The position numbers and the translations under genes were made by a program. The notes under the pieces were generated by a model. It saw only the letters and a list, made by a program, of their open reading frames with translations, searched no databases and was not told the DNA's origin. From the NCBI GenBank assembly GCA_900547725.1, contig URHR01000093.1:1-6589 (forward strand): 6,589 nt of DNA. The letters are read 5' to 3'. The stretch is from an uncultured Eubacteriales bacterium (GTDB lineage Bacteria; Bacillota; Clostridia; Oscillospirales; CAG-272). Positions 1 through 5,610 of this stretch are shown piece by piece (positions within the stretch are counted from its first letter, which is position 1; every line of letters begins with the position of its first letter).

Positions 1-5
1 GCGTT

Positions 6-22
6 GCTTCTCTTCAAGAAGC
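6..22 (-). terminator. Second tandem hairpin downstream of the helicase gene
   Basis: GCTTCT (6-11) and AGAAGC (17-22) form a 6-bp stem with a 5-base loop. With the hairpin at 34-48 it makes a tandem pair in the 56 bases left of the gene. The window ends five bases later, so a following T-run or neighbouring gene cannot be seen. Confidence 0.3.
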
Positions 23-33
23 CCCTTGTGGGT

Positions 34-48
34 TTGGGCAAAGCCCAA
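34..48 (-). terminator. Hairpin just past the helicase stop codon
   Basis: TTGGGC-AAA-GCCCAA is a perfect 6-bp stem with a 3-base loop, ending 8 bases beyond the stop codon at 57. On the minus strand no T-run follows, so it is at best a weak or Rho-assisted terminator, or an mRNA 3'-end stabiliser. Its right arm can alternatively pair with CCTTG at 24-28, giving a competing fold. Confidence 0.35.
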
Positions 49-56
49 GGTCTTCC

Positions 57-3000
57 TCAGGACAAGCTGTCGATCAGCGAACAGAGATTGTATACCTCGT
101 GCTCGGCATCCCGCCACCAGTCCATGCTCCAGATGCGCTTGATGCGCCAACCGCGGGACTCCAGATATTTTCTGCGGTGGTAATCGCGCTCTCTGGCGGA
201 ACGGGAAATGCTGTAAAGCTTTCCGTCGCATTCAATGCCCAGAACGTACTTGCCCTCACGGCGCACCGCAATGTCAATGCGGTAGCCGCCGATACCAACC
301 TGCGTGTCGATTTCGTAGCCCTTCGCGCGGAGCGCGTCGGCAACCTTCTGCGCAAACGCCGTTTCGATGGGGGCGGGCATGATTCCGTAGGTCTCGCCGA
401 AAGAGTGCAGAATGCGCTCAATCTGCGCCGTATCCCCGTCACTTACCGCGAACGCATACTCCAGATACCGCTTCAGAATCACAGGCCCTTCGTTCTTCGC
501 GTCGTCCAGAGACAGCTCGTTCGGGCGGAAGGACGTGACAATGTGAATCTTCTTGCGCGCACGGCTGACCGCAACGTTCAGACGGTTCTCGCCGCCCTTC
601 TGGTTCAGCCAACCGAAGTTGTGCATCAGTCTGCCCGCAGAATTCTTCGCGTAGCCGATCGAGAACATGATCACATCACGCTCGTCGCCCTGCACGCTCT
701 CAATGTTCTTGATGAACAAGCCCGTGTCCTCGCCGTTGTCCTTGCGGCTCATTTCCGAGCGGATTGCCGCGCCGAAAGCAGGATCGCGGAGCGACTCCTC
801 GTCAATCACATCGTAGATCATATCGCGCTGGGACGCGTTGAACGAAATGATACCGATCGTCTCTCTGTTCTGCCGTGTTGCAAAGAATTCCTTGATGAGC
901 GCGACCACCTGCTCCGCCTCCTTGCGGTTGGCGCGGGCAGCCCATGTCGCTCCCTGTACCAGATGAACCTCAATCGGCGGCTTTTCGGGCATATCGGTGT
1001 TGGGCGCAATGAACAGCCGACCCTTGTAGAACGCGTAGTTGGAGAAGTCGATCAACTCCTCGTAACGCGAACGGTAGTGCGTGTTCAGCAGAATGTCGGG
1101 GTAGCGGAAGCGGGCAAGATCCAGAAGGCTTTCCTCTTCCAGAGCCGCCGAAACTTCCGCGTCCTCGTCCAGAAGATCCTCGTTCAGCTCGATTCTGCCC
1201 TCGCCGAGACTGGACGGGCGCAGCTGTTTGTGGTCGCCCGCAATGACCACTTTTTTCGCACGGACAATCGACGGAATGCTCTTCTCCACGTACAGCTGAG
1301 AAGCCTCGTCAAAGATCAGCAGGTCAAACAGACCGTTCTGCTGCGGGAGCACCTCGGAAACCGTTTCGGGGGTCATCAGCCAGACCTTGATGCCCTTGAA
1401 CAGCTCGAAGTCGAACTTCTGCACGAACTTCGCCACGCTCGGGCGGCGACGGCTCTCAATGGCGCGGTTGATCTCGCCCTTGCGCTTGGAGGTGGTGATA
1501 TACTTCAGGTCGTTTGCAAGCACGCCGGAGATGCGCTGACGTGTCAGCTGCATCTTTTCATCGATGGCTTTTTCCATCGCCGCAACGACCTTTTCAAAGG
1601 ACGCGACCTGCGACATCAGCGTGCGGTTTTCGGTTTCGAAGCGCTGAATCTGCTCAAACAGAATCGTGTTGTACAGCTCGTCGTTCCACTCGGTCACTGT
1701 TCCGCCGCAGATCTTGTGAATCTTTTTCAGCGCCGCAAGATAGGTGTTTTCGTGCTCGGTCAGCGACTGCACAATCGGCTTGAGGTTGGCGTAGCCCTCG
1801 GTGAACTCTTTCAGACTCTGCTTCACCGCTTCGGGTTGTTCCATCATCAGACGCAGAACGTAAGAACCGCCTTTGATAAAGTAGTCTTTTGTTGCCTGCG
1901 CAATGTCCTTGGAGAGACGGGAGCGGGATGCCTGCCGCTTGAGGAAGGGAAGATTCCGCCATTCGTCCACCTTGAGAATCATTTCGTCAATCGAATCCGA
2001 GAACAGAATCAGATCGTAATTGGAAAGGTCGTCCCGCATTTTGAGAAACCACGGGTAGCGCTCGATGGTCAGCTGATAGTGGTCGAGACTGCCCGTCAGC
2101 TGTCCGTTGGCAAACTTCTTGTGGATTTCGGCAACCTCGTCGTATTTCAGACTCAGAAGTTCATCGGTCATCAGATTGCGGATGGTGCGGTAGGTCTTGA
2201 TCTGGTCGCGGTTGTTCAGGTTGATGCGGCGGCTCTCCAGATAGAGCCGGTACGGTTCTACGCCGAACGCGCCGGGGCGGTAAAGCTTGTCCGCAATATT
2301 CTCCAGAACCGCCACGTTGTCGTCCACCTCGCGGGAGATCGCGGTCAGGTCGGGCGCGGAGATCGGAACGCTCGGATCGGTGCTATAGAGCATACGCTCC
2401 AATTGTCCGTAGAACAGGTTCTTGTTGGTCGCGTCGTCCAGCATGACCGCATAGCGCGAGAGGTTGCCCAGACGCGAGTAAACCACATCCAGAGCGGTTT
2501 TTTTCTCGGAGACCATCAGCACCGTGCGCCCGTCATTGATAAACTGCGTAATCAGACTGGTGATGGTCTGGGATTTACCCGTGCCGGGAGGTCCTTCAAT
2601 CACCAACTCGTCCTGATGCTCGGCGGAGTAAAGAACCGCTTCCTGCGCGCTGTTCAGCGGGTTGATATAGACCAGCGACGATTCGCTGACCGAAACCGGC
2701 TTTTCGGACGAGTTCAGCTCCTCCACGGTTGTTTCGTCGGAGTAGAAATCCGTTCCGCCGTAATCCGAGATCAGGTCGGTGACAAGACTGTTGACCAATC
2801 CCTTGTCGAGAATCTCGTCAAAGTCGCGCTGAATGGAATTGGAATAGGCGGGGAAGCGACCGATTACAATGTTCGGAACGATTTTCAGCGTTCCCTTGGT
2901 GTAGTGCGGGAAGCTCTCGCCGACATATTCCGTAAATTTTTTGAGTTTTTCCGGTGACCCTTTTTCGATACGGATGTCGTTTTCCGCATAGAAATTCAGA

Positions 3001-3815
3001 AGGGTATCGATGAAAGTTTCCGGTTCTGCGTCCTCGAGCGAACAGTCTGGGAGGGCGGTGTCAAGATCGTTGAATTTGTCATGCGCCAGAATCAGCGTGG
3101 AGTTGTAAAGAATGTCGCGCGTGGGGTCGGCGCTGACCGTGATATTGGCGGTGGAGCGATCCAGCGTGACGGGGAAGAGACAGAGGGGCGCGCGGATGCC
3201 GAAGTCGCCGCCGACCAGACATCCCTGAACGAACGGATACCCGACGTACAGGTCATTCTGACCCTTGTCGCGCTGATCGCGGACGGTTTCACGGATCAAT
3301 CCGACGAGGTTGCGATAGCGCTCGCGCGCGGGATCGGTGCGCGGCAGATCCTGATCGGTAACGTCCGCAATCGTCAGCGGAGCGGAGGCGTTGAACAGGA
3401 TGTTGAGCGGGTCATAGCGCCCGGACGGGTCGTAAATATCCACGGCATATTTCGACGACAGGCGCGGCAAAAACAGCATCCGGTTGTTGCGCGTGATGCT
3501 GATGAGCTTTTTTGACAGTTCGCGGAGCGTTGCCATGGTTGCGTTGTCAACCTCCTGCGCCTTTTCTCCCGCCGCGAGAACTTCAAGAAACCGCCCGGCG
3601 TACTTTTCGACAAACGCGTCGCCAAGCCCCACGATGCTGTAAAAATCGGTGGGCTTTTTCGGCTTCAGGCGAAGCATTTCGTCGATGATTTCGTCGCTGC
3701 AGATCGCAGGCGTGTGACCCGTCTGCGCCTTTTCCCGTTCCTTTAGTTCCTGCCGGAGCGCGAGCAACGAGGCGCGCAATGCGTCTGTCTGAGCGGGGGT
3801 TTTGTTTTCTTCCAT
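57..3815 (-). CDS. HRDC / DUF4011-like / SF1 helicase / Vsr-like nuclease fusion protein
   Basis: Predicted ATP-driven helicase or translocase fused to an endonuclease, 1252 residues, cytoplasmic (no signal peptide or membrane segment seen). Domains: HRDC-like, about 9-82; DUF4011-like, from about 93 (LRELSKKLISITRNNRMLF) to roughly 330; SF1 core with Walker A GPPGTGKS (408-415), a helical insertion of about 420 residues, Walker B DEASQ (836-840), motif III GDHKQLRP (860-867), HYRSR (913-917), QGDERD (1042-1047) and NVAVSRAR (1080-1087); C-terminal Vsr/MTES_1575-like nuclease, about 1143-1235, with candidate catalytic residues E1151, D1181, E1195 and D1197 and the late motif RIWSMDWW. The start at 3815 is chosen because AAGGA sits 5 bases upstream and a consensus promoter lies just beyond it; the frame stays open up to 4202, but those codons would cross the promoter. 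Relatives of this design act in phage defence (Hhe-like) or DNA repair. The helicase and nuclease calls are firm; the biological role is inference. Confidence 0.93.
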   Translation of the reverse strand: MEENKTPAQTDALRASLLALRQELKEREKAQTGHTPAICSDEIIDEMLRLKPKKPTDFYSIVGLGDAFVEKYAGRFLEVLAAGEKAQEVDNATMATLRELSKKLISITRNNRMLFLPRLSSKYAVDIYDPSGRYDPLNILFNASAPLTIADVTDQDLPRTDPARERYRNLVGLIRETVRDQRDKGQNDLYVGYPFVQGCLVGGDFGIRAPLCLFPVTLDRSTANITVSADPTRDILYNSTLILAHDKFNDLDTALPDCSLEDAEPETFIDTLLNFYAENDIRIEKGSPEKLKKFTEYVGESFPHYTKGTLKIVPNIVIGRFPAYSNSIQRDFDEILDKGLVNSLVTDLISDYGGTDFYSDETTVEELNSSEKPVSVSESSLVYINPLNSAQEAVLYSAEHQDELVIEGPPGTGKSQTITSLITQFINDGRTVLMVSEKKTALDVVYSRLGNLSRYAVMLDDATNKNLFYGQLERMLYSTDPSVPISAPDLTAISREVDDNVAVLENIADKLYRPGAFGVEPYRLYLESRRINLNNRDQIKTYRTIRNLMTDELLSLKYDEVAEIHKKFANGQLTGSLDHYQLTIERYPWFLKMRDDLSNYDLILFSDSIDEMILKVDEWRNLPFLKRQASRSRLSKDIAQATKDYFIKGGSYVLRLMMEQPEAVKQSLKEFTEGYANLKPIVQSLTEHENTYLAALKKIHKICGGTVTEWNDELYNTILFEQIQRFETENRTLMSQVASFEKVVAAMEKAIDEKMQLTRQRISGVLANDLKYITTSKRKGEINRAIESRRRPSVAKFVQKFDFELFKGIKVWLMTPETVSEVLPQQNGLFDLLIFDEASQLYVEKSIPSIVRAKKVVIAGDHKQLRPSSLGEGRIELNEDLLDEDAEVSAALEEESLLDLARFRYPDILLNTHYRSRYEELIDFSNYAFYKGRLFIAPNTDMPEKPPIEVHLVQGATWAARANRKEAEQVVALIKEFFATRQNRETIGIISFNASQRDMIYDVIDEESLRDPAFGAAIRSEMSRKDNGEDTGLFIKNIESVQGDERDVIMFSIGYAKNSAGRLMHNFGWLNQKGGENRLNVAVSRARKKIHIVTSFRPNELSLDDAKNEGPVILKRYLEYAFAVSDGDTAQIERILHSFGETYGIMPAPIETAFAQKVADALRAKGYEIDTQVGIGGYRIDIAVRREGKYVLGIECDGKLYSISRSARERDYHRRKYLESRGWRIKRIWSMDWWRDAEHEVYNLCSLIDSLS
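111..389 (-). other. Vsr/MTES_1575-like PD-(D/E)XK nuclease domain (residues about 1143-1235)
   Basis: The end of the helicase carries a compact restriction-endonuclease-like fold. A helix with IETAFAQKVADAL supplies a conserved Glu (E1151), GYRIDIAV supplies the catalytic Asp (D1181), and GIECDG supplies E1195/D1197. These are followed by an Arg/Asp-rich helix (ARERDYHRRKYLE) and GWRIKRIWSMDWW, the hallmark ending of this nuclease family when attached to DUF4011-type helicases. All expected acidic residues are present, so the domain is probably active. Confidence 0.85.
3570..3791 (-). other. HRDC-like nucleic-acid-binding domain (residues about 9-82)
   Basis: The N-terminus of the helicase reads like an HRDC domain, a small helical module that helps RecQ helicases and RNase D hold nucleic acid. 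The visible pattern is LLALRQELKERE, then ICSDEIIDEMLRLKP (the usual 'sD..L..ia...P' helix pair), then the IVGLGDAFVEKYAGRFLEVL ending, equivalent to the family's 'I.GvG..k..kYG..fL..I'. The call is by pattern recognition only. HRDC usually sits at the C-terminus of RecQ, so its N-terminal position on an SF1 protein is notable. Confidence 0.72.
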
Positions 3816-3820
3816 TTGCG

Positions 3821-3827
3821 TCCTTCT
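3821..3827 (-). promoter_or_regulatory. Ribosome binding site that fixes the helicase start
   Basis: Read on the minus strand, AGAAGGA lies 5 bases before the ATG at 3815. It supports the start at MEENKTP over the in-frame upstream ATG at 4202, which would put 129 low-complexity residues encoded by promoter DNA in front of the HRDC-like domain. Confidence 0.8.
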
Positions 3828-3858
3828 TTCTGTGGCTATTTCGGTGGTATTTACTTTT

Positions 3859-3887
3859 AGTATAGCATACTTCGGCGCTTCCGTCAA
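3859..3887 (-). promoter_or_regulatory. Sigma-A promoter of the helicase-nuclease gene
   Basis: On the minus strand there is TTGACG (-35, at 3887-3882), a 17-base spacer and TATACT (-10, at 3864-3859). The -10 is preceded by TGC, giving an extended -10 element. Transcription would start near 3852, leaving a leader of about 37 bases. Such a near-consensus promoter implies appreciable expression unless a regulator blocks it. The -35 overlaps the inverted repeat at 3875-3891. Confidence 0.8.
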
Positions 3888-3891
3888 GCGC
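3875..3891. repeat. Inverted repeat GCGCTT-N5-AAGCGC over the helicase -35 box
   Basis: Six-base perfect arms (3875-3880 and 3886-3891) flank CCGTC. The right arm and spacer overlap the -35 hexamer of the minus-strand promoter, so the repeat could be an operator for a dimeric regulator. On the plus strand it is followed by six Ts (3892-3897), so it could also act as a weak terminator for stray rightward transcripts, although no rightward gene precedes it. Function is not established. Confidence 0.45.
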
Positions 3892-3949
3892 TTTTTTACA
3901 AATTCAGGGAGATTCTTTTCGCGACTTCCGAAGCGGGCGGCGCGGCGGT

Positions 3950-3979
3950 ACGACATCCGATACGACAAGTGGCACGACA
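3950..3979. repeat. Three ACGACA direct repeats at exact 12-bp spacing
   Basis: ACGACA occurs at 3950-3955, 3962-3967 and 3974-3979, each 12 bases after the last. The third copy is immediately followed by TTT and TGTCG, so CGACA-TTT-TGTCG (3975-3987) also forms a small dyad. The block lies between the two divergent promoters and is not part of any credible gene. It may be a regulator binding site, but no known factor is recognised. Confidence 0.5.
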
Positions 3980-4004
3980 TTTTGTCGCAGGAGTCGCCCG
4001 ATTG

Positions 4005-4052
4005 AAAAAAAGAGGGAAAAAACTGAAAAAAATCCAAAGAAATTTCCGAAAA
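4005..4052. promoter_or_regulatory. Phased A-tracts upstream of the mraZ promoter (UP element or curved DNA)
   Basis: Runs of A lie at 4005-4011, 4017-4022, 4026-4032, 4040-4045 (AAATTT) and 4049-4052. Their centres are about 10-12 bases apart, close to one helical turn, which predicts intrinsic DNA bending. They end a few bases before the -35 box at 4057, where an UP element or bend would help RNA polymerase. Function is inferred from position and composition. Confidence 0.5.
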
Positions 4053-4056
4053 CCCC

Positions 4057-4085
4057 TTGCATAATCCGAAAAAATATAATATAAT
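4057..4085 (+). promoter_or_regulatory. Sigma-A promoter of the mraZ-rsmH-ftsL operon
   Basis: TTGCAT (-35, 4057-4062) and TATAAT (-10, 4080-4085) are separated by exactly 17 bases. The -10 lies in a run where TATAA repeats every 5 bases, so TATAAT at 4075 and TATAAG at 4085 are alternatives, but only the middle one has the ideal spacing. Transcription would start near 4092, giving a leader of about 87 bases that contains the MraZ-type repeats. Confidence 0.82.
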
Positions 4086-4095
4086 ATAAGCACGG

Positions 4096-4130
4096 TGGTG
4101 TGAAATGGTGCGGAGTGGTGTGAAATGGGA
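4096..4130 (+). promoter_or_regulatory. MraZ operator: four direct repeats with 10-bp period
   Basis: TGGTG at 4096-4100, 4106-4110 and 4116-4120 and TGGGA at 4126-4130 are each separated by 5 bases, one unit per helical turn. E. coli MraZ is known to bind TGGGN repeats separated by 5 bases in its own promoter region, and related repeat operators are known in other bacteria. Here the array starts a few bases after the predicted transcription start, so binding should block initiation or promoter escape. A 14-bp perfect repeat, GTGGTGTGAAATGG, is nested at 4095 and 4115. Confidence 0.82.
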
Positions 4131-4163
4131 GGAAAATCCCGACCGATCCGCAACCGACCAGGG

Positions 4164-4171
4164 AAAGGAGG
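4164..4171 (+). promoter_or_regulatory. mraZ ribosome binding site
   Basis: AAAGGAGG lies 7 bases before the ATG at 4179. It decides the start: the frame has an upstream ATG at 4125, but that one has no Shine-Dalgarno sequence, lies inside the operator repeats, and would add 18 residues foreign to MraZ. Confidence 0.88.
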
Positions 4172-4178
4172 ACCCGAT

Positions 4179-4601
4179 ATGCTCGGCGGTGAATACAGAC
4201 ATACGCTTGACCCCAAAAACCGAATCTTTACGCCTGCAAAGCTGCGCGACGAGTTGGGTTCGACCTTCTGCGTGGCAAAGTCTCTCCGCGACAAATGCCT
4301 GAAGGTATTCTCGCTCGCGGGTTGGGAGGCATACCTCGCGCCTCTGCGGGAGCAGAACCGTAAACTGCAGGATCAGGTGTTCCGTATCCTCAACTCCACA
4401 AGCGCGCAGGTGACGCCCGACGCGCAGGGAAGAATTCTTCTGACGCAGGAGTTGGTCGACTATGCGGAAATCGAAAAGAACGCGGTGGTTGTCGGCTGCG
4501 GCGACTACGCGGAAATCTGGTCCGAGGAAAACTACGAGAAGATGAAGAGCGAGACCGATATGGCGGATATCCTGCGCCAGTTGGAGGAACTCGGACTCTG
4601 A
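4179..4601 (+). CDS. mraZ: MraZ, transcriptional regulator of the dcw cluster
   Basis: DNA-binding regulator of the division and cell wall cluster, 140 residues, a typical length for the family. It has the expected two AbrB-like swapped-hairpin repeats: the first starts at LGGEYRHTLDPKNRI (2-16) and continues into PAKLRDEL, the second has DAQGRILL (81-88) followed by a helix and NAVVVGCGDYAEIW. MraZ forms ring-like oligomers that contact tandem repeats; the matching array lies at 4096-4130, so autorepression is expected. In the first DxxxR signature the usual Gly before Arg is Asn (DPKNR); the second copy is canonical. It is the first gene of the operon, 24 bases before rsmH. Family identity is firm; autoregulation is inferred from the operator. 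Confidence 0.95.
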   Translation: MLGGEYRHTLDPKNRIFTPAKLRDELGSTFCVAKSLRDKCLKVFSLAGWEAYLAPLREQNRKLQDQVFRILNSTSAQVTPDAQGRILLTQELVDYAEIEKNAVVVGCGDYAEIWSEENYEKMKSETDMADILRQLEELGL

Positions 4602-4625
4602 CGGCGGAAAGGAGCCGAATTAAAT

Positions 4626-5573
4626 ATGGAAGAACAGATTCGGTTTTCCCACAAGCCCGTACTTTTTGAGGAATGCATGGAAGCGCTGAACATCCGCCCG
4701 GACGGCATTTATGTTGACGGAACGGCGGGCGGCGGAAATCACAGCTTCGGAATCGCTTCCCGCCTCGGCGAGGGGGGACGGCTGATTGCCATCGATCAGG
4801 ACGAGGACGCCATCCGCGCGGCAGGCGAAAAGCTTGCGCCGTTCGGCGATCGCGTTTCGGTGGTGAGAAGCAATTTCAGGCAGGTGGCGGATGTCTGTCG
4901 GATGCTCGGAATCGAAGAGATCGACGGTCTGCTTCTCGACCTCGGCGTTTCTTCCTATCAGCTTGACACTGCGGAGCGCGGATTCTCCTACCAAGCGGAC
5001 GCGCCGCTTGATATGCGGATGGATTCCCGCAACCCGCTGACCGCTTACGACGTGGTCAACACCTACAGCGAACAACAGCTTCGTCGGATTCTTTACGACT
5101 ACGGAGAAGAACGCTTCTCCGGAAGAATCGCCTCCGCAATCCTGCGCCATCGGGAAGAAAGACCGATTCGAACCACAGGGGAACTGGTTGGAATCGTGAA
5201 AGAAGCCATTCCTGCCGGTGCGCGGGATGGGGGGCACCATCCGGCAAAGAGAACCTTTCAGGCGATCCGCATTGAAGTCAACGCGGAGCTTGATGTGATA
5301 GAGCCTGCGATCCGCTCGGCGGTCGCAATGCTGAAAACGGGCGGCAGAGTTGCCGTTATTACCTTCCATTCTTTGGAGGATCGGATCGTAAAACAGACCT
5401 TCGCGGATCTCGCGACGGGCTGTACCTGTCCCAAAACCCTGCCGGTGTGCGTTTGCGGGAAGAAGCCGACGGTTCGGCTCGTCAACCGCAAGCCGATTCT
5501 GCCGGGGGAGCGGGAACTGGAAGAAAATCCGCGTTCCAGAAGCGCCAAACTGCGGATTGCGGAAAAACTGTAA
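4626..5573 (+). CDS. rsmH: RsmH (MraW), 16S rRNA m4C1402 methyltransferase
   Basis: S-adenosylmethionine-dependent methyltransferase that adds the N4-methyl group to C1402 of 16S rRNA in the ribosomal decoding centre; cytoplasmic. The 315 residues are full length for the family. Visible signatures are HKPVLFEECMEAL (9-21), SAM motif I VDGTAGGGNHS (30-40), IDQDEDAI (56-63), the motif DGLLLDLGVSSYQLD (100-114), RGFSYQADAPLDMRMD (118-133), HHPAKRTFQAIRIEVN (204-219), ITFHSLEDRIVK (245-256), the Cys cluster CTCP...CVCGKK (266-280) and the NPRSRSAKLR ending. The AAAGGAG at 4608-4614 is 11 bases from the ATG, slightly long but clear. It is the second gene of the mraZ operon, its usual place. Motif I has Asn where many homologues have Gly (GGGNHS). 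Confidence 0.97.
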   Translation: MEEQIRFSHKPVLFEECMEALNIRPDGIYVDGTAGGGNHSFGIASRLGEGGRLIAIDQDEDAIRAAGEKLAPFGDRVSVVRSNFRQVADVCRMLGIEEIDGLLLDLGVSSYQLDTAERGFSYQADAPLDMRMDSRNPLTAYDVVNTYSEQQLRRILYDYGEERFSGRIASAILRHREERPIRTTGELVGIVKEAIPAGARDGGHHPAKRTFQAIRIEVNAELDVIEPAIRSAVAMLKTGGRVAVITFHSLEDRIVKQTFADLATGCTCPKTLPVCVCGKKPTVRLVNRKPILPGERELEENPRSRSAKLRIAEKL

Positions 5574-5581
5574 CTTGCTTA

Positions 5582-5587
5582 TATAAT
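5582..5587 (+). promoter_or_regulatory. Possible weak internal promoter -10 before the ftsL-like gene
   Basis: The 37-base gap after rsmH contains an AT-rich patch with a perfect TATAAT at 5582-5587. The best -35 candidate, TTGCGG at 5557-5562, is poor and 19 bases away, so this may be only a spacer. If used, transcription would start near 5594, almost on the ribosome binding site of the next gene, which further weakens the case. Confidence 0.2.
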
Positions 5588-5610
5588 AATGATAGGACGG
5601 AGGTGCGGAA

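Noticed and set aside
99..2957. 952-residue plus-strand ORF
   Set aside because: It lies in exact codon register opposite the clearly real helicase gene, has no ribosome binding site at its ATG, and its translation shows no recognisable domain; it is a by-product of codon bias.
57..3815. HEPN ribonuclease domain in the helicase, as in Hhe
   Set aside because: No convincing RxxxxxH motif in a helical context was found; the N-terminus fits HRDC instead.
3875..3897. Rho-independent terminator on the plus strand
   Set aside because: Stem of only 6 bp and no rightward gene upstream to terminate; listed as an inverted repeat with an uncertain role instead.
3816..4202. N-terminal extension of the helicase to the ATG at 4202
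   Set aside because: It would translate the helicase promoter, the 12-bp repeats and the mraZ promoter; the internal ATG at 3815 has a proper ribosome binding site and leads directly into the HRDC-like domain.
4105..4302. Small plus-strand ORF (65 residues) overlapping the mraZ start
   Set aside because: It starts inside the operator repeats, lacks a ribosome binding site and runs out of frame through mraZ.
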